Shown here: piece by piece, positions 24,160 through 35,778 of the stretch
How positions within the stretch are numbered: the stretch's first letter is position 1
How the letters are laid out: each line of letters starts with the position of its first letter
Assembly (NCBI GenBank): GCA_028622995.1
Contig: JAJQJQ010000058.1
Span: 558,001-622,000 of the forward strand
DNA length: 64,000 nt
Source of the DNA: Panagrolaimus kolymaensis
Taxonomy: Eukaryota; Nematoda; Chromadorea; Rhabditida; Panagrolaimidae
Reading direction: 5' to 3'
Program-made: the position numbers and the translations under genes
Notes under the pieces: model-generated
Database searches by the model: none
What the model was told of the DNA's origin: nothing
The model's input: the letters and a program-made list of their open reading frames with translations, nothing else

Positions 24160-24549
24160 CCTAGAAAATAAGTAAAAAAAATTAAACACAACTGTAAAAA
24201 TCTCAAAAAAAAAAATAAGAGAGACGAGTGTTTGAAAAATGTCAAATTTGGTGGAAATAAAAAATAAGAAAGAATGAGTCCAATGGACTTTTTTGAGATT
24301 TTACCTAGTCTTTTGATAAACAAAATTTTTATTATTTCAATCCTTTTTAAATATTGCATTTTAACAAGCATCATTCATACTTTGAAGGATAAAAGCCATT
24401 TAGTGCAAAAACTTGATTATAATATTTTAATTTTGAATATTAAAAAAAATTTGTAAAATTTTGTTTTCTTTGTGTATTTTGTATTATATCTTTTTTTGCA
24501 ACTACAAAAAAAAGTTTTTTGTTTTGTTTTTTCCTCTTTCAAAATACAA
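24160..24549. other. Upstream region of the LRR gene
   Basis: AT-rich, with long A runs around 24206-24220. The open frames here show no family similarity. No TATA element is clear. Confidence 0.4.
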
Positions 24550-24755
24550 TAGTTGCAGCTTTATTAACTGTGTCATAAATACTTGGGTTGGAAAAGGTTC
24601 GATCAGCAAAGGAAGCATTATAATTACGATATTCAGCAAAGTAAAACCATTGAAAGGAACAAATCCAAATAATTTCATAATTAACGTAGTTCCATGACTC
24701 AAAAGCTCAGAAGAAATACCACCAAGGCCAGAAAAAAATCTAACAGGATTATAGA
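24550..24755 (-). pseudogene. Frameshifted partial copy of the unknown gene at 18.4-19.3 kb
   Basis: About 200 bases align with 18957-19150 (exon 1 of the 265-aa gene), including the stretch coding for LSHGTTLIMK. A one-base deletion within the PFEWFHF codons shifts the frame to PFNGFTLLNIV, and both the upstream and downstream parts of the gene are missing. It is a dead partial duplicate. Confidence 0.8.
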
Positions 24756-26324
24756 TTAGAACTTTATATTCACTATTTTGCTGAAACTTTTTTTATTCCT
24801 TTAATAACAAAACCGGGCAAAGAATAGTAGTGTCTTTTTTTTCAAATACCAATGGAAGAAAAAAAATCGATTTTTATGATCATCTTTATTTTATTTATTT
24901 TTTGCCACAGCTTTTAATTCATAAAATCGCGCATATGTATGTATTTGATTTAGACTTTTAAAAAAATGTTCGAGGAATGTGAAGACTTAGTTAGTTAGTG
25001 TTAGATTGTTGTTGGTTAAGGCGGCAATAAAACTAAAAAAGTAATATGAATCTTTTTTTTTCTAAAAAAACTTTGGTGATATTCAACTTGTTTTTATGAT
25101 ATTTTTTTAATTCAATACCAGATCCAACAAAAAAAATTTGTTGCGTTATTGTCACTTTGATTTTTATGAAGGGAGAAAAGAGAAGAATCGTTTCGGATTC
25201 TTAAAGTTGTTGGTTAAGATACTTATAGGAATTTAATTTTTTAATAATATTTCTTATATAATTTTTGCTTGAAATTGCTATAATCTACAGTAGTCGAAAG
25301 CTTTGTTTGTAAATTCTTTGTTTCGAAATCGCATGTTTAATGTGTGTGTTTTTTTGTCTCTCTTCATCGTTCCAAACTAAGACCATTGCAAAAAAGAAAT
25401 AACTATCTCTTTTTTTTTCTTTTCTTTTCTTTTCTTTTTTTTCAGCTGCTAATGTCAATGATTTTTTCGCGATATCTAAAATAAATTTTTAAAAGCGGCT
25501 TTTTTCTTTCTTTATTTTTTTCATGCGATGATGAATGCTGACAGCTGCGCAGTTCAGAAAAGGATGTATGTATAGTCAAAGGGCAAACTTTTCTAATATT
25601 GTTGGCGCCAACGAACTGGGCTCTTTTGATTTGTTTTTGAATTTTTTCTTTGCATCACCACTTTTAAGACATTTACTAAATGTTGTGAGTGGATAATTGA
25701 AGGCATCGATCGCTTTCTTACTAGCAGCCATTTTTCTTGATTTCACAATACTATCGTATTTTTCTACCTCCTTTTTATCACCTCTAGAAAGTTTTTTTTG
25801 GAGTGGGTTTAATTTGCATAATTTTTCCTTTGAAAAAAATCACTCTCCACATGCTATTACAAAAGAGGCCGCCGCATCAGAAAGCTCATTTTTCACTTTT
25901 TTTAAAAGCGATAAAAGCTTTATTCCATATAAAAAAAAACCAAAGTTATTTAAATTTGATTTTTTCTTCTCTCGCGTTTTCATTTTTATCGATTTACATA
26001 TTCATCCAAAATTATTTTTTTGAAAAAAAATTATTTTTCTATAAACTCACTTTTTTTTAATTAAAATTATTTTACAAAAAAGATTCTGACTATATTTTTT
26101 TTCATTCGATCCTTTTCTGCTGTTTTCTTTTTTTTCTATGCTTCCTTCGCCGTATATTTTCGACAGACATGGAAAAAATAAAATTTCCTTTTGGGCTTGC
26201 TTTAAATATGTTAACTAAATCTTTAGGTTTTTGATATTTAATAATTAAATATTTACGTTTCGTCGTTGTATTAGCAGATTCTTACAATCGTTTTTCACTA
26301 TCAAAACAAACTTTATATTTTTAG
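24756..26324. other. Intergenic region upstream of the calpain gene
   Basis: About 1.6 kb. It has a TTTTC microsatellite (about 25408-25442). Two overlapping frames at 25697-26060 lack an ATG in good context and resemble no family. The last bases before the calpain ATG are TTATATTTTTAG, a good trans-splice or 5' UTR acceptor. Confidence 0.45.
25408..25442. repeat. TTTTC microsatellite
   Basis: Short run of TTTTC units flanked by T tracts. Confidence 0.7.
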
Positions 26325-29300
26325 ATGTATCAAACAACGATGGTGAATCATCGTTGGATGATTATATTTATTTTAATCTTTTTCAACAACAATAATGTTA
26401 ATTCCAAATCAATTGGTTCAAATGATGAACCAATCCCACCATCAACAACGCAATCACAAACTCCAGATTTAAATGAAATTTTCATTATTCTTTTCATTCT
26501 ATTTGCTTCATTCGTAGTTACCTGCGTCATAATAATTTGTTTAATATTATGTTTTTGTTATATTTTTGAAAGGCTTAAACGAATGGCAAAATCTCGCGGA
26601 GATCAATGGCAATTCGATATGGAAAATGGGTTAAACAGAGAAAGGTAAAAAAAATTTTTAAACTTTTTTTAATTATATATAAAACAAAAAACTCTTTATT
26701 TTAGCAACAACTATCATTTTAAAGCAGCCGCTTATCAACCAAGGTGAGTTTTATTATTTTAAAAGATAGAGAAAATTAGTTAATCATCAAATTTTCCATT
26801 AAAGATCAACAGCAGCGAATTCGCCAATCCCACTTAAAGAATTTGGGCAACCTCCAGTCAATAGTTCAGCAACAATAATGCAAACAGTAACGCCACTTTC
26901 AAAGCCATTATCAAGCTACTTAGCACCAAAAGCCTTATCTTCGAGCAACAATTACAATCCAAATGTTGTAAATCCTTCATCAAATAATTATTTAAAGTAT
27001 GTTTTTTTAAAAAGAAAATTTTAAAGATGAGAAAATAAAAAAAAATTTCGGCATTAAATCTTTCTAAATATTTTTTCACTAATAAAGCATACAAATGTTT
27101 CGTGGATGCTAAAGGCGCTTAGATTCATAAAAATCCTTGCTTAAAAATTGTTTGCTTGATTTTTCATAGTTTTTACTTAAAATTCATTTTAGAAATGAAC
27201 ATACTGCAACACCAACAAGAAATCCTTCGCAACTACCACAACAAAAGTAAGTTTTAAATCCATTTCAAAATAATTTGTGACAAATTATTTATTTAAGCCG
27301 CCTTTATCCTCAATTACCCACCACATCGGATGATGATCTTTATCAACCATCTCAAATTTGTTTATTGTAAGTAAAATAGTCTTCTTTTTTCTAAATCAGT
27401 GCATAGATAACGTAAACACTTTAGTTAACAAAATTTTTTAAAAATAATTTTAACTTAACTAAAATGCTTCCTCCACTTTTTTAGAAATGCTTCAAATGGA
27501 TCAACAAAACAAGGAGGAGGAGGATCATCCACAAGTGTTGAATCTGATGATAATTTAAGCTATGATGAGATTATAAACCAACAACAAAAGCTAGCGAATT
27601 ATCATTGGTGTGGACAATTTTTACAAGATCAAAATTCGAATGAATCATTTGGTAATAATAAATTTTCATCGGGTTCAACAAGCCCTCTTTTGTCTAATCA
27701 TCATCTTTATCAAGCTAAAAATCTTTCTAATCCTTCTGCTGCAAAAATCCCAACATTTCAAAAAGCGAAATCAATTATTTTTTCATTATGGAGTAAGAAG
27801 CGTTATTTTAAAATTAATCCAAACGTTAACATCATTTTTTTCTTTTTCTTTAGAAGTGGGATGCTTGGATTTGAAATTACGTAATTTTGGTAACTGTGCT
27901 TCAACAACCTCCTTTGAATATATTTACAACAATTCCCAACACCATTTACATCAAATTTTGGTTGTTCATGTTAAACAATTAATTTCTCATGGCTTACAAA
28001 AATGGAAAAATAATCCCCGTAATATTGATAAGCATTTAGATTTAGAATATTATTTTCTTCATTTTAATCCTGAAACTTGTGAAATTGTTGGATCGATTGC
28101 TGGTAATTTTATTTTTGAAACGATTGGAAAAGATAATAGCCTTAGTGAAAGTGGTAAAAAATATTTGAATGATATGAATAATGGCAAAATTGAAAGTGAA
28201 GTAAGAATAATTAGTTTTATATATACCTAAAAAAAATATAATTTAAATCACAAAAAATTTTAGGCTGTTCCATTTAATTTTGACCATTCTTTAATGCCGA
28301 GCTGCAATCTTGATTTTTATGCTGAACGAGAAAAATGTCTTCGTGAAAACAAACTCTTTGTAGACCCCGAATTTCCAGCAAACAATGATAGTTTATATTT
28401 TTGCAAAGCATTTAAATCTGAAATTGTTTGGCGAAGACCTTGGGTAAAAAATATGAAATAAATTTAGTCAAAACAATCTAAAAAAATTTTTCTTCTTTTT
28501 TAGGAAATTATTGATAACCCACAATTTTTTGTTTCTGGTGAAGATCGATTCGATGTTGTTCAAGGATCCATTGGAAATTGTTGGTTTGTAGCGGGCGCCG
28601 CAATTTTAGCTTTAAGAAAAGAGCTTTTCTTTCACGTCGTTAAACCCGATCAAAGCTTCAGTGAAAATTATGCAGGAATTTTCCATTTTCAATTTTGGCG
28701 CTACAACGAATGGGTGGACGTTGTGATTGATGATCAACTTCCAACTGTGCGTGGCAAACTTTATTTTACGCGTTCTGAATGTAAGCAAGAAATGTGGTCC
28801 GCATTGATGGAGAAAGCATACGCGAAGCTTTACGGATCCTATGAAGCTCTTGTTGGAGGATTTATTGCTGAAAGTCTCCAGGATATGACAGGCGGTCTCA
28901 CAGATAATTTTAAAATCCGGAAAGTTTCCAAAAATATGTTATCGAATGGTTATAAAATGGGTTCACTTTTTGGCTTGGATGCTAACAAGAACATTGAAGA
29001 AGAAGAAACTGGATTACTTCATGATCATGCGTATTCTATTACCGCTAGACACATTGTTGCTGAAGGCCCTCATAAAGGAAAGCTACTTTTAAGGGTTCGT
29101 AATCCCCATGGCAATGAAGGTGATGAATGGATTGGATCTTGGTCGGATCATTTTCCAGAATGGCTAGAAATTTCGAAAAAAGAAAAGCAACGAATGAAAT
29201 TTGTCAATAGAGCTGATGGTGAATTCTGGGTCGAGTATCAAGATTGTCGAGAACATTTTGATGAATTAGAATGCTGCCATTTGAAACCCGAATTTATGGA

Positions 29301-30003
29301 TAAATTCGCAGTCAATAAAGCCATTGTTGTTGTTGATAAAGCTAAAGAAAATGCAGAAGTATGGACTTCTCAAGCATTTCATGGTGAATGGAATAATGAT
29401 AAAGGAACGGCAGGCGGATGTAAATATTATATAGGTGGGTGATTATTTCTTGAATTCTAAAATTATTAAAATATTAAAAAAGCCCATAAAGCTTTGAGAA
29501 TATTTACTGATTTATCCAAAAGTAAATATTTCGCTTTCAGAAACATTTGCCGATAATCCTCAATATTTCTTTTCAATCTCCTCCTCCGCTGATGGAACTG
29601 CAGAAGAAAATAATACCAAATGTACAGTTATCATTGCTTTAATGCAAAAGTTTCGAAGAGAACTTAGAATTGAAGGGCTTGAACGAGTTCACATCGGCTT
29701 CGCCATTTACAAGCTAAGCCATCCTCAAGCTTGCAAACGCCAACGTGGTTCATTTTTTGAACATCGTAATCCCATTGCTGAAATTTGTCATCTTTATTCT
29801 ATTCGTGAAGTAAGCCTGCCAAACTTTTTTATGTAATATGAATATCAATTAATAATCCTCTAAAATTTCAGGTTACTGCTCGCTTTCGCTTACCCCCAGG
29901 AAATTACATACTTGTCCCTTCAACAGATGAACCAGAAGAAGAAGCGGAATATTTACTTCGAATTTTTTCAAATTCAAAATTTAAAGCAGCTCAACAACTT
30001 TAA
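26325..30003 (+). CDS. Membrane-anchored atypical calpain (cysteine protease)
   Basis: Eleven exons (26325-26644, 26705-26743, 26805-26996, 27193-27246, 27298-27366, 27485-27792, 27854-28200, 28264-28443, 28504-29434, 29541-29809, 29872-30003) join in frame to 946 residues. A signal-like stretch (residues ~11-25) and a strong helix (IFIILFILFASFVVTCVIIICLILCFCYIF, ~50-79) precede basic residues KRMAK, then a long Ser/Gln/Pro-rich linker. The CysPc domain has the nucleophile in QGSIGNCWF, the His in HDHAYSI and the Asn in VRNPHGNEGDEW, so the triad is complete. A C2-like domain III follows (ETFADNPQYFFSI...RFRLPPGNYILVPST). There are no EF-hands, as in most nematode calpains. The CysPc Gly-Asp-Cys is GNC here, and the usual RNPWG is RNPHG. 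The ATG directly follows TTTTTAG, suggesting trans-splicing. Confidence 0.9.
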
Positions 30004-30558
30004 TAAATTTAAAAAATTTTCTGCTCCACTTCCATTTATATAATTTTTTTCTCGTTGGTGTCGCCAATTTGAATCATTTTTATTTTTGATTTTAATATTT
30101 TTGTTCATTTTCTTGGGCCAACGAGCCATGTCTCTAATCCTCGCAGTATTTATAAGTTACTACAATGGCATTTATATTGAGCTTCTTTTTATTATCAAGA
30201 AATATTCTTTTGCACTAATTTTTTTAAAAATATTTTTTTCTATATTTTTTATCTCCTTTTTGTGTGAAAACAGAGTTGTCGGTTCATCATAAACAATTTT
30301 TTATTTTTAAAAAAGAACAAAAAAGTATTGACACAATAATAAGTCTGCTTGGAATATGTAAGCCTCACAAAGATCGTTCATGATTTTGGTATAATTTTAG
30401 AGATGAAGAAGTTTGATAAAAATCTTTTTTAAAGTGTTCAATTTTTAAAAAAGTCGCTCATGTTTCTTTCGTGGCTAATCGTTTCTTACTGACAATAAAA
30501 TTTTTTTTTAATTCTGTTTTTTATTTAAAAAACCAAATTGTTTTTGAACGTTTTTTTA
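30004..30558. other. Intergenic region
   Basis: AT-rich spacer after the calpain stop. A short hydrophobic frame at 30086-30292 has no ATG in good context and resembles nothing known. Confidence 0.4.
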
Positions 30559-30933
30559 ATGGAAAACAAAAGAATTACTTTTGATCGTAAAAATACTCAT
30601 CCACAGAATTTTTCATTTTCTAAAAAATTAATTAATTACATTCGTGAAAATGCGAGTGCTTTATTGATGCAAAAACTTTATCGAATTTGTAAATATTTTC
30701 ATAAAAACTTTCCATATTTTATTTGTGATTCAATTTATTTTTCTTCTGATCAACAACGATTTGAATCTGTGCAATTTGATGATTGCTTTGAAGCGGATTA
30801 TGATAATCCTCATCGACATCCAAAAAATCATATTTGGGTAACAAAAAGTATATATGTTAATTCAAATTTTATTTTTAAATCCAGAGTAGTTTCAAATATT
30901 TATAGCCCTTCATATTTTTCTTTCTTTTTGTAG
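30559..30933 (+). pseudogene. Truncated F-box-like family member
   Basis: From ATG 30559 the frame gives FSFSKKLINYIRENASALLMQKLYRICKYFHK, which matches the N-terminal region of the family members at 33.2 and 35.8 kb (NASPLILHKLFKSCKYFF and SKDSHEILLKLYSLCKYFW). After about 95 residues the resemblance fades and the frame ends at 124 codons, against 188 and 289 in the relatives. No downstream exon is obvious before the collagen gene. It is probably a decaying copy. Confidence 0.55.
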
Positions 30934-31685
30934 AAAAAAAGAAAAGAATGTCAAAAAATGGAAGACTCAAAAAGAAAAAAAGGAAAAAAGAAGACGATGA
31001 TGCCAGCAGCAAAAATAAATAAGGATGGATCTTTTAAAAAAAGAAGAGTTTTTCTTCTTTCTTCGTTTCTTTTTTGAAAAATCATAGAAGTTTCTTTTTT
31101 AGAGAAGATAGATGGAATCTAATACAATGCCTGAATTCTTCTTCTTCTTCTGTTCATCGACGAAGAAAGAAAGCCGGTCTTGATTTTCTTTTCTTTTTTT
31201 ATTTAATATTTTTTTAACTAAAAAAATGAGGCGACGGAAAGTCTTTTATTTTTTTTTTGTGTTTTTTTCTTTTAAATTAAAACTTTCTTAGTTTCAAAAA
31301 ATTTCCGGAAAAAATAAAAATGAACACTTTTTGGTAAATGGAAAAAAAGCTGACGACTATCTATGTTCTCAAAAAAAAAATTACTTTTTGTTTTTTGTAT
31401 CGAAACAAAAAATACTTTTTCCCAAAACCAAAAGAAAAAAATAAGTGTATTAGAAAAATAGCGTTTAAAATTTGTTTATGGTCAATTGACTTTTAAATGA
31501 ATATCCATCATTATTTTTTATCCATTTTTTTGAAACAACCATTATTCCTTCGCCGCTGTCCATCCATTCTATTGTCTCCTACGTTTTTCACCTTTAATCG
31601 TTCGTTCCTTTTTTTTTCTTCAATTTTCTCATATTTTGTATATTTTTTAGTCATCCATCCAAGCCTAAAAAAATCGTAACTATTA
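30934..31685. other. Purine/pyrimidine-rich intergenic region
   Basis: Alternating polypurine and polypyrimidine stretches (for example 30935-31080) and no coding signal until the collagen ATG at 31686. Confidence 0.45.
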
Positions 31686-32830
31686 ATGATGGATTCAGAT
31701 TCAATATGTTCTTCTTCCTCAAATTTAAAATATAAAGAAAAGTTACTTGAAGCTCAAAAACTTAGAAAATATGTACTTTTTGGTGTTACGATAGCAGCCA
31801 TGACTACCATAATGTCATCCATTGCTATACCATTATTATATAATCATGTACAATATTTACAAAGTTTAATGCAGCATGAAATTGATTTTTGTAAACAAAG
31901 AACTACAAACTTTTTTAAAGAAGTTTCTAAAACTCAGGTTAGTGATTTTGGGATTAGGAAAACTCTCAAACTTTTCTTTGCTTTAATTTTTCTACCTTTT
32001 TTATTTTTTAAAATCAAAAATAACACATTTTAAAAAAATATTTTAAGCTGATCAATTTTTATTAGCATCAATAAATTTGATTTTTAGGTTATTGGCACAA
32101 CTGCATTTGAAAGATCGAAGCGACAAAGTAATCAATGTTGTGGGTGTGGAATGTCTCCACATGGCTCTCCTGGAGAACCGGGAGAAGATGGTCTTCCTGG
32201 AGTTGATGGACCTTCGGGTGAACCAGGTAATGATGCTCCAGATGCATCACCGCCACAACAAGCACCAAAGGGAGTAAGTTTTCATTCACTTTTTTGTGAC
32301 AAACAAAATATGGAAAATCTTAGAATTGGTGTTTCGAATGCGAACAAGCTAAACCTGGCCCATCTGGAAGACGAGGAAGAAAGGGAAGAGCAGGAATGCC
32401 AGGAGCTAAAGGTCCACCAGCAATTGGTGGAAGAAGAGGACGACCAGGGCCTCCGGGAGTTGTAGGGCCTCCAGGTGAACCTGGATTACCAGGAAGTAGA
32501 GGATCTCCAGGTGCATATGGACAAGTTAGAGATTATCCTGGTCTTGAAGGTCCACGAGGCCCACCTGGAATGGATGGAGCTCCAGGACTTACAGGCTTGC
32601 CAGGATTATATGGTTCACCAGGACCGGATGGAGAAATAGGTGATGTTGGAGATCCAGGAACTCCTGGGCTTAAAGGAAATCCAGGCATGTTTGGTAAACA
32701 AGGTCTTGCAGGAGCTAGAGGAGTTGCAGGTGGTTGTGATTGTAAGTTTTTATGGTTTACAAAAGCGGAAAAATGCTGATAGTTTTTATTATTTTTAGGT
32801 CCTCCACCTCGAACAGCTCCAGGATACTAA
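31686..32830 (+). CDS. Nematode cuticle collagen
   Basis: Four exons (31686-31937, 32088-32273, 32324-32741, 32799-32830) join to 295 residues. The N-terminal cuticle-collagen domain carries a signal-anchor helix (YVLFGVTIAAMTTIMSSIAIPLL, ~26-48). ERSKRQ is the furin/BLI-4-type processing site (RxKR). Cysteine clusters NQCCGCG and WCFECE follow. Gly-X-Y tracts then run from PHGSPGEPGEDGLPG through interruptions to GARGVAGG, ending in the clustered Cys of CDCPPPRTAPGY. Length and domain order are typical of C. elegans col genes. The protein would be secreted by the hypodermis, processed and cross-linked into cuticle. AATAAAA near 32920 is a likely polyadenylation signal. Confidence 0.95.
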
Positions 32831-33219
32831 GTATTCAAATCTTTCCATAAATTGCAATGTTGAAACTCAATCTTTCAAAAACATTATTATTTGTATTTTG
32901 TTACCCATCTTTGAAGTTAATAAAAGACCTCAGTTTCAAGTTTTTCTATATACAAAGATCTTTCCATATTTTTTGAATTGACAATTAGCTCATAGAAGCA
33001 AAGAATGAAAGTTTCAATAAATAAGGTATAAAGAAAGTAACAAAATTTATTAAATTCAAAAACAACAAAAATGAAATTGGTATAACAAAGAAGAAAAAAG
33101 AAGAAAAATCACAAAATTTACGAGCAGTAACAAAAAATTTAACAACACAATATTTAGGAAGTGTAAAAAAAAATTTATTCAGTATAAAATACAAAGAAAG
33201 ATTTTTTTTATTACTACTA
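32831..33219. other. Convergent 3' intergenic gap
   Basis: 3' untranslated and spacer sequence between the collagen and the minus-strand family member; no other coding signal. Confidence 0.45.
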
Positions 33220-33786
33220 CTAAGGCGTTGATTCGATATTTATTATTTCATAGCTTTTGTTATCAACAAAAGTGCCATCAAGATTAATGATTCGTGTTTT
33301 ACAAAATTTAATGGCTTTTATTTCTTTCGATGAAATAAGGAATTCTAATTCTTTCAATGATAAATCTTGAGCTGCGATATAAATATATTTTGCATTGCAT
33401 CGATAAATTTTTGGAATAAATTTTGAAAGAAATTTTCGATCACGTCTATTTTCATCGGAAATTTGTAAAGAATTTACGATGTACAAATTTTTGAGTGATT
33501 CTACAATTTTTTTAAAACTAGGATCATTGAAACCCAAATAAAGTGATTGTTGAAGATAATGTGATTTTCCACCCATTCCAATAACCAAGCGATAACATAA
33601 AGGCGTGGGTTGTTTATGAAAAAAATATTTACAGCTTTTAAACAATTTATGGAGGATTAAAGGAGAAGCGTTTGCCATTAAATAATTTATCATTGATGTT
33701 TGATGGAATGGAAAGGTTTGTTTTGTGGGATTTTTAAAACATCCATGAATGGGAGAGGCTTCATTCTCATTTGATTCGTTTGGCAT
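33220..33786 (-). CDS. F-box-like family protein, 188 aa, single exon
   Basis: The frame opens MPNESNENEASP and contains FPFHQTSMINYLMANASP followed by LILHKLFKSCKYFF, the conserved N-terminal block shared with the genes at 30.6 and 35.8 kb. Its Phe-Pro start and Leu/Cys spacing recall a degenerate F-box, but I cannot confirm that. The middle has [25 protein letters not shown] and ELEFLISSKEIKAIKFCKTRI, aligning with the relative's LEEYELISQNLKKVHLIGCKI, which suggests a repeat-like C-terminal domain. It stops about 100 residues earlier than the relative, so it may be shortened. If it is an F-box protein it would work as a ubiquitin-ligase adaptor; that is inference. Confidence 0.55.
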   Translation of the reverse strand: MPNESNENEASPIHGCFKNPTKQTFPFHQTSMINYLMANASPLILHKLFKSCKYFFHKQPTPLCYRLVIGMGGKSHYLQQSLYLGFNDPSFKKIVESLKNLYIVNSLQISDENRRDRKFLSKFIPKIYRCNAKYIYIAAQDLSLKELEFLISSKEIKAIKFCKTRIINLDGTFVDNKSYEIINIESTP

Positions 33787-34114
33787 ATTTAGAGTTTGAT
33801 TTCTAAATTAAGATGAAAAAATGCAAAAAGTAAAAAATGGAGAAAAAAAACGTCTGATTTTCTTTTTCTTTATCAAAACTTTTGTCAAATTTGTAAAAAA
33901 TGTGCCTTAAAAATTTTTTTAGAAATATTTTTAAGCTTTTTTGGTTTAACTAAAGTTCTTTTTTAAATTTTTCAAAAGTGAAAGTTCAAAGTTTAATCGT
34001 TAAAAAAATAACTAAATTTGACTTTTACAAAAGCTGTAGCAAAAAAAATATAAAAAAATTAAATCCGAATTAATCTGCGTTTTTATTTACTTTTCGCATT
34101 CTTCTTTTTTCGCC
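33787..34114. other. Intergenic spacer
   Basis: AT-rich gap between two minus-strand genes. Nothing recognised. Confidence 0.4.
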
Positions 34115-35422
34115 TCAAATTTTTCTTTTTCTTCCAAATTTTATCATTTCTTCAAATTTTTCTTTTGAACAATCTTTAATTTTAAATGGAACTTTAAATA
34201 AAGCTTTTAAAGCCCTTTCAAGAACTTTAAAAGCAGATTCATGAGTGCCAAAATCAATTTCATATTTTATTGAATCCATACACCATTTTGTTAGATTAAT
34301 TTTATTTGAATTTCCAATTCTTTCTATTTCATTTCGATATTCTTCAATCATTAAATTTTCACCAACAAAGAATCGATTATATCTTAAATAAACATTTAAT
34401 AATTTCTGAAACAAAAAAATTTGTTTTAATAAAGAATTTTCCCTATTTTTTTTTGTTTAAATTTTTCTAAAAAAAATTGAATCTTTATTTTGACTCAAGC
34501 CTACTTCATTTGTGCCTTTTATTTATTTTTTATTAGATTTTTGCTTTGAAAAACAAACCTTTGGATTTTGTTGCTTTTTAAGAATGAAATATAAAACTTC
34601 CAAATATCTCGATTAAGTCCACGGCAACGGTATCCTAGTCTATATTCAATATGTTTTTCAATTAAATCATCATCTTTGATTCCTTCTAATAAACATTCCA
34701 ACCATTTTTCATCGTCATCTCCAGTGTTAGCCAATTTTTCATAAAACTCATGATTCTCAAGGCATATATTAATAATATTTTTATTTACCGGCTTTGCTAA
34801 AAAAAAATTTGAATTAATATATTATTTTTTTTCGAAGTTTTAAGTTGGTAAATTTGGTTTTTACCTGTTAAATTTTCATATCGTTTTAACACCCTTAACA
34901 TATATGCATGAGGACTAATAATATAATGTTCAACTTTTTTTATTGCTTCATTTGTGGCATAATCGATGATTAAAAGTGGAGGAAATAAATTATTTAAATC
35001 TCCCCAATGAAGATTTAAACCATTTTCTTCGTCATCATTTGAATAAAGTGGCGAATAAAAATGCTGTTTCAAAGCTATTTTCATGAGATCTTCAACCTTA
35101 GATTTTTTGGCATAACTAAAAAAATATAATAAAGCCTATTAATTTTTTTTAAATAAATCAAACGTTACTTTAAATACATTTCCCAATCTTTAGGAAGCAT
35201 TAAAAATTTATCAGAAAATTTTTTATATATTTCACACTTTTTTTCATTGCAATTACAATTATTCAATTCCTTAATATTTCACGTTTATGTATAAATTAAA
35301 AATTAAATTAATTTTGTTAAACTTACTTGATGTTTACAAGATGAATGCTCAAGAGTTTTTTTTAATTCTTCATAAGCTTCTTTATAAATAGGTGACATAT
35401 TTTGGTAAAGAAAAAAAGCCAT
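34115..35422 (-). CDS. Helical, HAT-repeat-like protein of unknown function
   Basis: Five exons (35327-35422, 35169-35269, 34865-35115, 34555-34796, 34115-34405) give 326 residues. A CNCNEKKC cluster lies near residue 40. Later come EFYEKLANTGDDDEKWLECLLEGIK, DIWKFYISFLKS and LNVYLRYNRFFVGENLM, whose W-x3-YI-x2-FL spacing recalls half-a-TPR repeats of RNA-processing factors. There is no signal peptide or membrane helix. The last intron uses GTTTTT as donor if frame is kept; the stronger-looking GTTTGT four bases upstream would cause a stop. I would not name it; a role in RNA processing is only a suggestion from the repeat pattern. Confidence 0.6.
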
Positions 35423-35778
35423 ATTTGGAAAGAATTATTTGATTTTTAATCAATAAAAATTGTATTTTTAATTATTATTTTTTTACAATTATTTTAATCT
35501 TTGTCAAAATAACTTTTAATTTATGAAACGAATCGATAATGCAATTCGCCAAAGTTCTAACAAGCAACGAAGAAAAGAAAATGAAAAAATGGGAGATATA
35601 AACAACAATGGTGAAAGTGCCATGCCAAAAATCGATGACGACCTAGGTCAATCTAAAAATATTCCCTTAAAACCATTCTTTTGTACACTTTTGTTGTTTT
35701 TAACTCATTCCAAAATTATTTTCATGGCCATCCATTCTCTTTTATTTTTTGGTTAGTCGTAAACGTTCTGCAAAAAAT
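35423..35778. other. Intergenic region with a short possible leader exon
   Basis: A plus-strand frame at 35523-35756 begins with ATG and is Lys/Asn-rich (KRIDNAIRQSSNKQRRKENEK). It could be an upstream exon of the next gene, joined at the TTTTTTGGTTAG acceptor just before it, but no donor gives the right phase, so I leave it unassigned. Confidence 0.35.

Noticed and set aside
25697..26060. Two overlapping ORFs upstream of the calpain
   Set aside because: No good ATG context, no splice partners, low-complexity Phe/Ser/Lys content.
32077..32289. Overlapping ORFs on both strands in the collagen
   Set aside because: Shadows of the Gly-X-Y coding exons, which keep several frames open.
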